Assembly: GCA_964526475.1 (NCBI GenBank)
Contig: CAZGKF010000008.1
Span: 22,050-86,049, forward strand
Source of the DNA: CAYVTV01 sp964526475
GTDB lineage: Bacteria > Bacteroidota > Bacteroidia > Bacteroidales > GCA-2748055
Direction of reading: 5' to 3'
Length of the DNA: 64,000 nucleotides
Positions 54,801 to 63,668 of the stretch are shown one piece after another; position 1 is the first letter of the stretch, and each line of letters opens with the position of its first letter. The position numbers and the translations under genes are program-made. Under the pieces are notes generated by a model. It had not been told where the DNA came from. It did no database searches and worked only from the letters and a program-made list of their open reading frames with translations.

Positions 54801-55582
54801 AATTTGGGGAAGAAGCTGTCAAACTTCTTCAGGATGGCAAACAGATGCTGGATAAAATCATTGCTGAAAAATGGCTCACTGCAAACGCGGTAATCGGTTT
54901 CTTTCCTGCGAACTCAGAGGGAGACGATATTGTAGTATATACCGATGAATCGCGGAATAAAGTCCTGTTACGCTTATTTAACCTCCGGAACCAGAATAAA
55001 AAGAAAGAAAACAGTCCTAATCTGTGCCTTTCTGATTTTATTGCTCCCAGATCTTCCGGTTTAAGAGATTATATTGGAGCCTTTGCTGTAACAGCAGGTA
55101 TTGGTGTTGAAAAAAAAGTAAAAGAATTTGAAAAGGCCAATGATGACTATGCTTCCATTATGTTAAAAGCATTGGCTGACAGACTGGCGGAAGCTTTCAC
55201 TGAGCTTCTGCATACAAAGGTCAGGAAAGAATACTGGGGCTACAATAGGGATGAAACCCTGGCGATGGAAGAATTACTTCTTGAAAAATACAAGGGAATA
55301 AGACCGGCATATGGTTATCCTGCATGTCCTGATCATTCGGAGAAAGAAACGCTCTTTAAATTACTGGATGTAAAAAAGAATACAGGAATCATGCTTACTG
55401 AAAACTATAGTATGCTCCCTGCGGCTTCTGTAAGTGGTTTGTTTTTTCAACACGATTTTTCAAAATATTTTCACGTGGGTAAAATCTCACCTGATCAGGC
55501 AAAAGATTATTCCGGAAGAAAAAATATTGAAATTCATATTACTGAAAAATTATTAGCTTCAAACCTGAATTATTCAAAGTAA
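51899..55582 (+). CDS. metH: Cobalamin-dependent methionine synthase
   Basis: A 1227-aa multidomain enzyme that moves methyl from methyl-tetrahydrofolate through cobalamin to homocysteine. I choose the ATG at 51899 (MSRTRLLYKMLSSRVLVLDGA); 25 upstream codons are not family-like and would overlap the previous gene. Domains: homocysteine/zinc domain (about 1-320, with GGCCGTTPEHI), pterin-binding (about 340-630, INIGERTNVSGS), helical cap, B12 domain with DVHDIGKN (about 755-762), and a SAM-reactivation domain (about 900-1227, RPAYGYPACPDHSEK). All are intact. metF follows 10 bases later. Confidence 0.97.
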   Translation: MSRTRLLYKMLSSRVLVLDGAIGTMIQSYDLSESDFRGERFRDFSYNLLGNNDLLNLTRPDIIENIHYQFLQAGADIIETNTFNANRISQADYHLEKLAYEINLSGARIATRAAERFSQEKPDEPKFVAGAIGPTNKTASMSPDVNDPGFRSVSFDQLKAAYEEQVLGLIDGGVDILLLETVFDTLNAKAALYAIESVKKLKETDIPVMISGTITDASGRTLSGQTIEAFINSLSHYNLLSIGLNCSLGAKEMRPYLNELASKAPFYVSAYPNAGLPNQFGEYDESPDEMGHHIKEFLDKGYINIVGGCCGTTPEHIRKIAEYTRQSNVRKPPEPEHKLRLSGLEPLTVYPGSNFINIGERTNVSGSAKFARHIREKKYEEALSIAREQIDGGAQIIDICMDDALLDAEKEMQIFLNLIMSEPEISKVPVMIDSSKWSVIETGLKCIQGKAVVNSVSLKEGEETFIRQASAVRMYGAALIVMAFDEKGQADTFERKINVCKRAYKILTEKVKFPPEDIIFDPNILTIGTGIEEHNNYALDFLNTIKWIKANLPFAKVSGGISNLSFSFRGNNVIREAIHSAFLYHAVKAGLDMGIVNPSMLQVYDEIPEDLLKLVENLIFNKSIDATEKLTEYAGKTSNEQKPEKVILAWRESSLEDRLSHSLLKGITDFIETDTNEAHKKYGNALKVIEGPLMNGMDQVGELFGEGKMFLPQVVKSARVMKKAVAILQPFLEKEKLSTDVNTSAGRILLATVKGDVHDIGKNIVGVVLGCNNYEIIDLGVMVPTEKILAAAKEEDVDIIGLSGLITPSLEEMVYVAKELERQNFQVPLLIGGATTSKVHTAVKIERNYSQPVIHVKDASRSVSVVSKLINAGEKDAFVKSIKKEYGDLRISYAGASARSEYISLTEARDNRLKVRWEKINIAKPSFLGIKPLPDYSLEEIREYISWTFFFLTWELRGKYPDILKDPKFGEEAVKLLQDGKQMLDKIIAEKWLTANAVIGFFPANSEGDDIVVYTDESRNKVLLRLFNLRNQNKKKENSPNLCLSDFIAPRSSGLRDYIGAFAVTAGIGVEKKVKEFEKANDDYASIMLKALADRLAEAFTELLHTKVRKEYWGYNRDETLAMEELLLEKYKGIRPAYGYPACPDHSEKETLFKLLDVKKNTGIMLTENYSMLPAASVSGLFFQHDFSKYFHVGKISPDQAKDYSGRKNIEIHITEKLLASNLNYSK

Positions 55583-55592
55583 GATGTAAACA

Positions 55593-56552
55593 ATGAAAGT
55601 TGCAGACAAACTAAGAGAAACAAAAAATACCTTATTTTCTTTTGAGCTCCTGCCTCCGCTTAAAGGCAGGAGACTCGAAGATATATTTAATTCCATAGAC
55701 CCCCTCATTGAATTCGAACCTGTCAACATAAATATTACTTATCATCAGCAGGAGGCGGTTTACCGAACACTTGAAAACGGACTTATTGAAAAAAGTATAA
55801 TCCGGAAGCGACCGGGTACTGTAGCTATTTCTGCTGCCGTCCAGCAAAAATACAATATCACAGTAGTGCCTCATATTATTTGCGGAGGCTTCTCAAAAGA
55901 AGAAACAGAAGATGTGCTGATAGACCTTCATTTTCTAGGAATGCATAATTTGCTTGTAATGAGGGGCGATCCGCAGAAAGACCAGCGCTTTTTTATACCT
56001 GAGAAAAACGGACATGAACATACATTGGGTCTTATTGAACAGATAATGAAAATGAATAAAGGCATTTATCTTGATCCTGATCTTGAAAATGCCACTCCAA
56101 CTGATTTTTCACTGGGAGTAGCAGGGTACCCGGAAAAACATTATGAAGCACCAAATATGGAAACGGACCTTTTATTCCTTAAAAAGAAAATAGATGCAGG
56201 CGCCGAATATATAGTTACCCAGATGTTTTTTGATAATTCAAAATATTTTCGTTTTATTGAGAGAATCCGTGCTGCCGGAATCAATGTTCCGGTTATTCCC
56301 GGACTGAAACCCATAACCACCCTGAAAGATATTGAAATGCTACCCCGGGTATTTCATATCGATATTCCAGAAGATCTTGTAAAAATTGTCAGAAAATGCA
56401 GCAGTAATGTGCAGGCAAAAGAAGCCGGAGCAGAATGGGCTGTATATCAGTCCAGGGAGCTTAAAAATGCCGGCGTACCAGCCATTCATTATTATACTAT
56501 TGGTATATCTGATAATATCCGTAAAATAGCTGAGCAGGTATTTCTGCGTTAA
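55593..56552 (+). CDS. metF: 5,10-methylenetetrahydrofolate reductase
   Basis: A 319-aa flavin enzyme that makes methyl-tetrahydrofolate for MetH. It has FSFELLPPLKGR (about 17-28), NLLVMRGDPQKD, YIVTQMFFDNSKYF and VIPGLKPIT. It is co-transcribed with metH. The C-terminus runs into an R3 repeat. Confidence 0.96.
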   Translation: MKVADKLRETKNTLFSFELLPPLKGRRLEDIFNSIDPLIEFEPVNINITYHQQEAVYRTLENGLIEKSIIRKRPGTVAISAAVQQKYNITVVPHIICGGFSKEETEDVLIDLHFLGMHNLLVMRGDPQKDQRFFIPEKNGHEHTLGLIEQIMKMNKGIYLDPDLENATPTDFSLGVAGYPEKHYEAPNMETDLLFLKKKIDAGAEYIVTQMFFDNSKYFRFIERIRAAGINVPVIPGLKPITTLKDIEMLPRVFHIDIPEDLVKIVRKCSSNVQAKEAGAEWAVYQSRELKNAGVPAIHYYTIGISDNIRKIAEQVFLR

Positions 56553-56575
56553 TCTGCGAAATCTGCGGGAACAAC
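56545..56575. repeat. Dispersed repeat R3, copy 2
   Basis: TTCTGCGTTAATCTGCGAAATCTGCGGGAAC, overlapping the last codons of metF; same pattern as 39585-39665. A weaker echo, TTCTGCGACTATCTGCAG, lies at 56787-56804. Confidence 0.65.
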
Positions 56576-56996
56576 TTTTTCTGCCCTTCATTTTGTCCCG
56601 CTGCTCACGCTGATGTGCGCAGAAGGATGGTTTGAGATTTATTGACCATGGTGCTAATGTGAAAGATGTATTCGGTGTTGTAGCATCAGAGATAAATCTG
56701 GGAATTATTGAGGAGAATGAGTATTTTATTAGCTTTAAGTGATGCATGGAATCACAATTTGATATGTTGAAAAATACAATGAAAATTCTGCGACTATCTG
56801 CAGAGACTTCCATTTTTTCTCGATGAAGACAGGGAAATATGTACCAAATAACCATAAAAAAATGCAACTATGAAAAAATTTAATTCATTATTTTGTTTAG
56901 TACTGCTTCTATGCAGTTGTTAGTGGCAAGCCAGCAAAATCAAACCTCAATGAATCTATCAAAATAAATTTGTAAATTGTGAAAAAAAATACAGCG
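56576..56996. other. Debris region between metF and antitoxin fragment
   Basis: Holds a short frame (about 56631-56741) reading FIDHGANVKDVFGVV and LGIIEENEYFISFK before a stop, which looks like the end of a lost gene of unknown family, and the lipoprotein-signal stub listed separately. No intact gene. Confidence 0.4.
56870..56923 (+). pseudogene. Stub of a lipoprotein signal peptide
   Basis: MKKFNSLFCLVLLLCSC then TAG: a complete lipobox-like signal peptide with nothing after it. Probably the first 17 codons of a deleted exported-protein gene. Confidence 0.5.
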
Positions 56997-57203
56997 ATGT
57001 CGACACTGGAAATAAAGAGGCGGCTTATCAATAAGATAAGGAAAACCGAGGATAACAACTTACTCGAAGAAGCATATAGACTTTTTGAAATTGAGTCAGA
57101 GGATTTCGAGGAATATAAACTTAATAATTCTCAAATTCAAGCTATTAGTGAAGCGCGTGAGCAAATAAAGACTGGTAAGTATCTATCCGCTGATCAGGAT
57201 TGA
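56997..57203 (+). pseudogene. Toxin-antitoxin antitoxin, C-terminally truncated
   Basis: From ATG 56997, MSTLEIKRRLINKIRKTED, then EEAYRLFEIESEDFEEYKLN and SEAREQIKTGKYLSAD. This matches the small alpha-helical antitoxins found beside RelE-type toxins in Bacteroidota. Those normally end a few residues later with an EEWL-type tail; here it ends at DQD and no toxin follows. The break point at about 57197 is where the hydrolase relic on the other strand also ends. Confidence 0.6.
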
Positions 57204-57809
57204 TGTCTTTTGATTTCTGATGCGCTAACATGATCCGGACAACAAAATCATCTTTAAACAGTTCATAGGTCTTGTCAAGATCACAAAGCTTATAAAAAGA
57301 TTCTTTTGTAGGGCAAGGATTTTTGCATTCTGTCATTGTCATTCTGTGGAGATCAACTTTCACATAGGGTAATGTGGATTCGATATGAAGCGGGTGTTTA
57401 CTTATCCTTATATTCCTCCAGGAATCCAGATTCCTGAAATGGTCATCTTCGTATACTGTAAAAATGATCAGATCCGAGGGGGTACGCTTTTCTTCAAAAA
57501 GCATGCGAAGATATGCCTGGTATACCGACCATCCTCCAATACCAAAATTCCTGACTGGTTCCTGTAAATGAGCAGCGAGAAACTCCTCCCAGGTTTCATT
57601 GTCACTTACCTGATCGCAATGTGTAAAACTGTTCCCATAGGTATTGATCCTGCANNNNNNNNNNNNNNNNNNNNNNNNNNNNNNNNNNNNNNNNNNNNNN
57701 NNNNNNNNNNNNNNNNNNNNNNNNNNNNNNNNNNNNNNNNNNNNNNNNNNNNNNATCCTGCACCAATAGTAGAAAGTGATGCCTTTGTTAAAAAGTCTCG
57801 TCTGTTCAT
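57145..57809 (-). pseudogene. SGNH/GDSL-like hydrolase, gapped and C-terminally truncated
   Basis: The N-terminus MNRRDFLTKASLSTIGAG at 57809 is a Tat-like signal; a 100-N assembly gap (57655-57754) then interrupts it. After the gap, the correct frame is the one reading RINTYGNSFTHCDQ (serine elbow GNSFT, about 57625-57655), NFGIGGWSVYQAYLRM and IFTVYEDDHFRNLDSW, continuing to MLAHQKSKD at about 57200. The remainder of the catalytic domain expected after that is missing. The last 18 or so codons are read through foreign (antitoxin) DNA. Confidence 0.6.
57655..57754. other. Assembly gap (100 N)
   Basis: Exactly 100 N, so a placeholder of unknown length. The eight bases ATCCTGCA occur on both sides of it. 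Confidence 0.98.
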
Positions 57810-57899
57810 ATGGTAGTAGATTTAATTTAAAAATAATGTTTTAAATAATTGACTCTATGCAAAAATTGTTTTGGTGTTTTTCAATCCTTAACATTTTTT

Positions 57900-58178
57900 A
57901 CCCCTAAATCAGGGGGGACTTTAAGCAGTTGACAAGCCGTTACATCTATTTATTAAATAACATTAATAATATAATTTTCAAATTACCCCTAAATCCCCCA
58001 CTCGCCTTCGCGAAGCTTCAGCGAAGCAAGGAGGGGGACTTTAAGGAGTTGAATTACAATTACATATATTTGATTAAACACATTATTAATATAATTTTTA
58101 AATTACCTCTAAATCCCCCAAAGGGGAATTTAAGCAGTTGAATAACAATTGCTTCTATTATTATAAAAATGAAAATTT
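57900..58178. repeat. Repeat R1, three consecutive units
   Basis: Three related units start with acc(c/t)CTAAATC at about 57900, 57985 and 58105. Each has a G/C hairpin (in the second, with an extra CTTCGCGAAG-GCTTCAGCGAAGC insert, 58001-58030), then ACTTTAAGcAGTTGAA and an AT-rich stretch with ACATTATTAATATAATTTT. They match, in reverse orientation, the element at 35031-35150. No gene lies in 57810-58187. Confidence 0.8.
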
Positions 58179-58187
58179 CCAGTATTG

Positions 58188-59684
58188 TTAATTAACCTTA
58201 ACATGCAGACATGCAATAGCTGTGAAACCATGTCTGTTTGTCCTTTCAACCCTTACAATATAATTCCCGGGGTCTGAAAATGAATGAACCGTTTGGGCAT
58301 AGCTCCCCTCATTATGAGATGAGGGATTGAGAATTCCGGAATTTACTGTTTCCTTTTCTGACCCGTCCCCAAAATCCCATATTTCTTCTCCTTCGCTGCT
58401 GTCAAATGTCCGGACAAGGAAAGTAACGGGATCTCCGGTATGAATATTTAAAGAAGGATAATAAACTGCATGAATTCCTGGGATTTCCTTTTCCGGATAA
58501 TCTCTGTCATAAACCTGTAAATAAGTGAAATCGTAATCTACATTCCCTTTTGCATCAGTAACTTTTAGTATCTCACAATATTCCCCAGCTTTATCATATT
58601 TTCTTTTCTGCACAGGGCCTTCCACCTTTGTTCCATCAGTAAATGTCCATTCGAATGAAATATCTTCACCAATAAGACTTTTCGACTTTGAGCCGTCTAA
58701 AACAGCTTCCATCCCTGTCCACAAAAGTTGATGGGGCCTGGCTATTGCTATAACCGGGGGATCATACTGGTTCACATAAGCTTCCCACAGGTATGCATAA
58801 GCGCCTTCAACCTCCCATTTTGAGGTATTCAGATTCTTTTGATGCAACCCGAAGTGCAGATGTACCCAACCACCACTTCCTCCCTGTTTTCCCATAAAAC
58901 CAATTTTCTGTCCCTTTTTAATTCGGGCTCCTGATTTAATTTCGGGATCAATACTGTCAAGATGGCTATACCGGATAAACCATCCATGGTCGTCTGCAAT
59001 ATACACCACATCCGGTCTGATGTCTCCGGGAAAGTCATCGTAACCCTCCAATACTTCTCCATTTGAGGAAACAACAAGTCCGTCTGTTGCCGATAGAATT
59101 TCATCCATTCCCTCAGCTCCTCCAAAATCATGACTTTCATGGTAATATATACCGGTTTTGTTCTCAATGTCTTCTCCCCATCCCAAACCGGCAATTTCAT
59201 TACCTGACTGTGACCTGCTGGCAAACCATTTCTGCTTTACCGGATAAACAAATGTTCCGGGTTGAATATATGGGGAGTCTTTCGGCCAGAGCCTGAATCG
59301 GGCATCTGAAGTTAAGCCCCAGGTATCCCGCCGGCTGTTGGAATAATATTCCCTGATAACAGGACAGTCTATCTGAACCTTCCCAACTACAACAGGTAAG
59401 TTGTAATTGCCGGAAGCCAGTGTAACTTCTTCTCCATCCACAGAAATCCTGGCAAAAGCTGAACGTATAGCCCCACGAAGACTGTCGCGGACAACATTTA
59501 TCTCAAGTAGTTTTAGGTTCACGATATCACCATTAGTTAACCTGACATCCCTTGTTTCACCAATATTAAATTCCTCCACTACCCTGAGGTGCGTTAACCC
59601 GGGTTTTGTGCAGGCTGTTATAAAAAGAAACAGTGTGACTAGCAATATGGTATGAATTTTTGAAATTCTTTTTAACATTTTCAT
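58188..59684 (-). CDS. M23-family metallopeptidase-like lipoprotein with PKD domains
   Basis: A 498-aa lipoprotein: signal peptide and lipobox LFLFITAC (Cys about 25). Residues 150-300 resemble an M23/LytM fold (ESHDFGGAEG, about 180; YIADDHGWFIRYSHLDSI; WVHLHFGLHQKN, about 277), with the HLH metal pair. Then two PKD-like Ig domains (about 325-395 and 415-498, EIWDFGDGSEK). M23 enzymes cut peptidoglycan cross-links; here the PKD domains suggest a surface or polysaccharide target. Activity is inferred from motifs alone. Confidence 0.8.
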   Translation of the reverse strand: MKMLKRISKIHTILLVTLFLFITACTKPGLTHLRVVEEFNIGETRDVRLTNGDIVNLKLLEINVVRDSLRGAIRSAFARISVDGEEVTLASGNYNLPVVVGKVQIDCPVIREYYSNSRRDTWGLTSDARFRLWPKDSPYIQPGTFVYPVKQKWFASRSQSGNEIAGLGWGEDIENKTGIYYHESHDFGGAEGMDEILSATDGLVVSSNGEVLEGYDDFPGDIRPDVVYIADDHGWFIRYSHLDSIDPEIKSGARIKKGQKIGFMGKQGGSGGWVHLHFGLHQKNLNTSKWEVEGAYAYLWEAYVNQYDPPVIAIARPHQLLWTGMEAVLDGSKSKSLIGEDISFEWTFTDGTKVEGPVQKRKYDKAGEYCEILKVTDAKGNVDYDFTYLQVYDRDYPEKEIPGIHAVYYPSLNIHTGDPVTFLVRTFDSSEGEEIWDFGDGSEKETVNSGILNPSSHNEGSYAQTVHSFSDPGNYIVRVERTNRHGFTAIACLHVKVN

Positions 59685-59974
59685 TTTTGTAATTATAAAG
59701 TAGGTAATACTTAAATCAATTTTACAAATTTACCCGAATATATTATACAAGCACAAGAAAACTAAAGTGTTGTGGTATTAGAATTTTAAATAAACTGGCT
59801 TAATGAAACTTCGTTCTTTTGAGGCCAAGCGGCGATATTAATCACCACAAAGACAGAAAGACACAAGGCTCAGAAAGATACTGTAAATATATTTGTTTTT
59901 AATCAGTTTAACTATACTACTGATTTAATTAATGAATTCATGGCGTATTTTAAGGGAAAGAGGTAAAATTACAT
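59685..59974. other. Intergenic with TTGTG-type repeat
   Basis: Contains CACCACAAAGACAGAAAGACACAAGG (59843-59868), which resembles a word cluster at 32290-32332 on the other strand. No gene seen. Confidence 0.45.
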
Positions 59975-60337
59975 TCATATGCTGTTACTCCGCATATTTT
60001 TTTGATCCTCAATAAGTCTTTCCAAATCTTTAATATTCTCAGGAAGATTGACTGAAGCAATTTCCCAAAGCATCTCATAGTCTATTCCAAAGTATTCATG
60101 AGTCATTAAATTTCTCAGTCCATACATTTTCTTCCAGGGAATTTCGGGATATTTATTTTGGATAGTGGAAGGAATATTATTTGATGCTTCGCCAATAATT
60201 TCAAAATTTCTCACAACAGCATCTACTAGCATATAGTCTTTCTTAAAATCAACAAATCTCTTACCTTCAATATATTCCGTAATTCTCCGCATAGATTTGA
60301 GAATATCTTCCAGGTAGAAGTCAAAGTGCCGGCTCAT
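59975..60337 (-). CDS. HepT-like HEPN-domain toxin
   Basis: A 120-aa helical HEPN protein (DUF86 type). The RNase motif Rx4-6H is RNLMTHEYFG (about 83-92), and the tail is charged. Family members are mRNA- or tRNA-cutting toxins held by an adjacent MNT protein. It starts 5 bases after the mntA-like gene on the same strand, the normal order for this system. Confidence 0.9.
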   Translation of the reverse strand: MSRHFDFYLEDILKSMRRITEYIEGKRFVDFKKDYMLVDAVVRNFEIIGEASNNIPSTIQNKYPEIPWKKMYGLRNLMTHEYFGIDYEMLWEIASVNLPENIKDLERLIEDQKNMRSNSI

Positions 60338-60342
60338 TGGAA

Positions 60343-60630
60343 TTATATGTATTGAACTTGCTTTAAGATGGAATCTCTTAATTGTTCCTTTAAGGCTTGA
60401 CTCGAAACAAGGTCAACTTTTAGTTTTAACTCATTCTCAAGAAATTCCTGCAAATCAAAAAACTCCCAGCCAACAGGCTTGCGGAATTCAACCAAAATAT
60501 CAATATCTGATTTTTCGGTTTGCTCATTACGGGAATATGAACCAAAGTATCCTATTCTTTTAACCGAAAATCTATCGGAAAGAACAGGCTTAAGATTTTT
60601 TAATTTAATTTTTATTTCTTCCTGTTTCAT
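60343..60630 (-). CDS. MntA-like minimal nucleotidyltransferase antitoxin
   Basis: A 95-aa nucleotidyltransferase fold. The metal motif is GSYSRNEQTEKSDIDILVEF (GSxR then DxD, about 29-49). It partners the HepT gene downstream, whose toxin it blocks by adding AMP in studied systems. Confidence 0.9.
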   Translation of the reverse strand: MKQEEIKIKLKNLKPVLSDRFSVKRIGYFGSYSRNEQTEKSDIDILVEFRKPVGWEFFDLQEFLENELKLKVDLVSSQALKEQLRDSILKQVQYI

Positions 60631-60705
60631 TCGTACTATATTGTTTATTTTAGCTCACGAGTCTTTCCAATGAATCGGAACAGGTTAGACCGCTTGAGCA
60701 GGGTG

Positions 60706-60759
60706 AACCTTCATAATTTTGTTCAAACCTGTTTGCCCTTCAGGTAATTATGGAAGTTT
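60706..60759. repeat. Nested imperfect cruciform
   Basis: CTTCATAATT (60709-60718) faces AATTATGGAAG (60746-60756) with one bulge, and enclosed is ACCTG (60727-60731) facing CAGGT (60741-60745). It lies about 80 bases upstream of mntA-hepT and could be a promoter-region structure or a small repeat. Confidence 0.45.
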
Positions 60760-60855
60760 CATTATAACACAAATATACGAACTTTTTACTTCATGTTGAG
60801 TTTGTTTCCTTAAATATGCAAGGCAACTGTTTAATACCGAGAAATAAACTTATTC

Positions 60856-61206
60856 TCACTCAATCCTCAGGTTTATCCTTCCGGTAAAAGGAGCAAAAGG
60901 TTGATTTCCGGAAAAGTTTCCCCACCCAAGCTCCGGATAATCCCAATAAGTATTTATATTCAGTACTAATTCTTCATCCGGGGTTTTTACTAAACGGCAG
61001 GCTAAAGAATGGTCATTTGATACTACAGATAATTTCAGATTACTTTTGTCCGAAAATAATGTGTACTCACCGATATTTTCCTTCATTGCTTTGGCCAGAT
61101 GTGTAAGAGGTTTTTCCGTATCACTGCCCTTTAAGCCAAAATAATAGAAATTCTTATCATCAAAACTCCATTCACGTTCCGGATGCTGGCGGTATTTCAT
61201 CGGGGG
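60856..61206 (-). CDS. C-terminal fragment of an unidentified protein, next to assembly gap
   Basis: An open frame runs from the gap to the stop at 60856 and reads MKYRQHPEREWSFDDKNF, then EKPLTHLAKAMKENIGEYTLF and VLNINTYWDYPELGWGNFSG. The ATG at 61200 may be internal. It may be the end of the interrupted GH2 gene or of another glycan-related gene; the 100-N gap makes the frame relation uninformative. I do not recognise the family. Confidence 0.55.
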   Translation of the reverse strand, partial: PPMKYRQHPEREWSFDDKNFYYFGLKGSDTEKPLTHLAKAMKENIGEYTLFSDKSNLKLSVVSNDHSLACRLVKTPDEELVLNINTYWDYPELGWGNFSGNQPFAPFTGRINLRIE

Positions 61207-61306
61207 NNNNNNNNNNNNNNNNNNNNNNNNNNNNNNNNNNNNNNNNNNNNNNNNNNNNNNNNNNNNNNNNNNNNNNNNNNNNNNNNNNNNNNNNNNNNNN
61301 NNNNNN
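61207..61306. other. Assembly gap (100 N)
   Basis: Exactly 100 N, placeholder of unknown true length; interrupts the GH2 gene. Confidence 0.98.
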
Positions 61307-63668
61307 CGGCATCAGCCAGATTTTCAGCAAATGCAAAAGCTCTGGTAAAGCCTTTGTTCATTACTGATGCATTCACATACGGACCGCTTTTTATGATCGT
61401 ATGGCCGGAAAAAACTGCATTCTCTATCAATCCTGTGGTTTTATTAACAGGAACAGCAAAATCAGTTCCCCTTACAATAATCTGATTATTAATTTCTTCC
61501 ACAATGATATTTCCGGTTTTAGCTGTTTGGACCCGCGGCACTCTTTCTCCTCCTATAAGAGTTATTTTCTCCATATCAATTATTTCACCGGTTTTCCTTT
61601 CAATAAAACTAACTATGAAAGTTTCACCTGGTTCCCATTTCTGAGCAGGGATAATAACCATACCTCTTATTCTTGGAGGAACATCGGGACCGGGGAATAA
61701 AGTTTTATTACCACGATATTCTATCTGTATTTCCAGTTCATTCAGGTTTGTATGATCAAACCGGTTATAAACAGGAAGAAACAGTTGGGTTCCCGGAACA
61801 AAGGATTTGATATCCGTCTGCATTACCCGCACCGGGGAATAAGCTTTCTTCGTTGACCAGAATTCCGGTTTCCGGCGTCTCCATGTATCGATAACCCCCC
61901 ATTCTCCATAACCTACAACTGGCCCCTGGTATTCAGCGGGACTTCGTTTAGGATAGTTGACTCCCCACCATTCCCTGAAACCGGGTGTTGATTCGGGTAC
62001 CGTAAATGTCTCATCAATCATTCCCCAGATGGCCCCGCCTAAGCCTCCTTTTGCTTCAAATAAATTTGACCACATCATGTCAAGTGATTGTCCCCAGAAT
62101 TCCTGAATATTAGGATCACTACGTAATGTATAATTTGTATAACAAGCAACATGTGCCCATTCATCAAAAATAACAGGCATCTCATCGTGATTGAAACCGA
62201 AAATATTCTGATAATACTCTCTCTGATCCTTCTTATTTCCTTCAACCGTTGGATAATGAACACTCAGAATTTCATAGTACTTTTCTGAAGACGGACCGGT
62301 GCCCGGATAGCTGAAAATAACCGGACGGGTTGGGTCCTCTTTTTTTACATAATCATAGGATTTTTGAAAATTGGTTCCATAGATATTTTCATTCCCAACC
62401 GACCAGATTACAATAGAGGGACGGTTCCGTAATGAGCTTACCATTTCCTCCAGTTGGGAGAGATAACGGTCTTCATATTCCGGATTGTTTTGGGTTTCTC
62501 TCTCTATGGCAGAATAAGGCGGATCGCGGTGAGTATCAACGAAACAAACCGCTGTTTCTGATTCCACATAAATCCCATACTCATCACAGTATTGTAAGAA
62601 CCTCTCTGTAGGTGGATAATGTGAAGTACGGATAAAATTCATATTCGCCTCCTTCGCCAGTAATACATCCAGCTTATCATATTCTTCGGTTGCAATTCTT
62701 CCCAGTGTAGGGTGGATTTCATGCCGGTTGGCTCCCCGAAGTTTTACCGGTTTGCCGTTCACCAGCATTTCATTTCCACGGATCTCCACCTTCCGGAATC
62801 CAACCCTTTCACTGAACGAATAAACTGCCTTCCCTGCAACAGAAAGCGAAACATCCAGCGTATATAAATTGGGGTGTTCCGCATCCCATTTCAAAGGATT
62901 AGAGACTTTTATCAGTACCTCCTTATTATTTTCTCCCGGGTTTAATTGTGTAGTGTTACCTGAAAGCGTTATTCTCTTGCCTTCAGGATCTGTCAGGGTA
63001 AACAGAACGGTAGCACTCTCTGTTTGCATGCTGCTGAAAGAAAGCTTCAGCACGGCATCTTTGTATTCATTGTCAAGTTCTGTTTCAATATAAAAGTCAG
63101 CTAAATGATTCTTCGGAAGAGCAAACAAAATAACATCCTTCAATATCCCTCCTATCTGATGTTTTGCATAACCACTGCCATAAGATATATCGTCTTTCAT
63201 ATCGGTCACTTCAAGGGTAATTACGCATGGTCTCCCCGGATTTACCCATTGTGTAATATCATTTTCCCACCGGCTAAAACCTCCGTGGTGATCCCTGACA
63301 TAATTACCGTTTACCCATAACCGGGCATAGCTATATACCCCGTCGAAACGAAGAATGATTTTTTTCCCGGCAAAATCAAGTGGTATGGTAAATTGCTTCT
63401 TGTACACCACAGGTTCATCGTGCCTGATACTGAATCCCTGCATCTGAATTTCTCCCGGTACCTGAATATCTTTCCATCGCGAAAAGTTTTTATCCGTCAG
63501 CGATCTTTCATCAGGAGTATCATTTATCTTCCATGTTCCGCTCAAATTTACAATCGGTTGTTTCACGCCGGGAATATTAAAATCGAGACTTTGTGAATAA
63601 AGATTGTAAAACAGAGAAGATAGCACCAGAATGGAAAAAAGAATAATAAAAGATTTTCTTGATTTCAT
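61307..63668 (-). CDS. Glycoside hydrolase family 2 enzyme (beta-galactosidase-like), 3' end lost in gap
   Basis: A secreted (signal peptide 1-25) GH2 enzyme; 787 residues are visible before the gap. Domains: sugar-binding jelly roll (about 40-190), Ig-like (about 195-295), TIM barrel (about 298-600) and the start of the later beta-domains. The acid/base is in VIWSVGNENIYG (Glu about 425) and the nucleophile in PVIFDEWAHVACY (Glu about 505). RTSHYPPTERFLQYCDEYGIYV is also typical. It hydrolyses beta-linked hexosides in the periplasm; the exact sugar is unknown. Confidence 0.92.

Noticed and set aside
57606..57809. Open frame read straight through the N gap
   Set aside because: The N count is arbitrary, and the frame after the gap is not the hydrolase frame.
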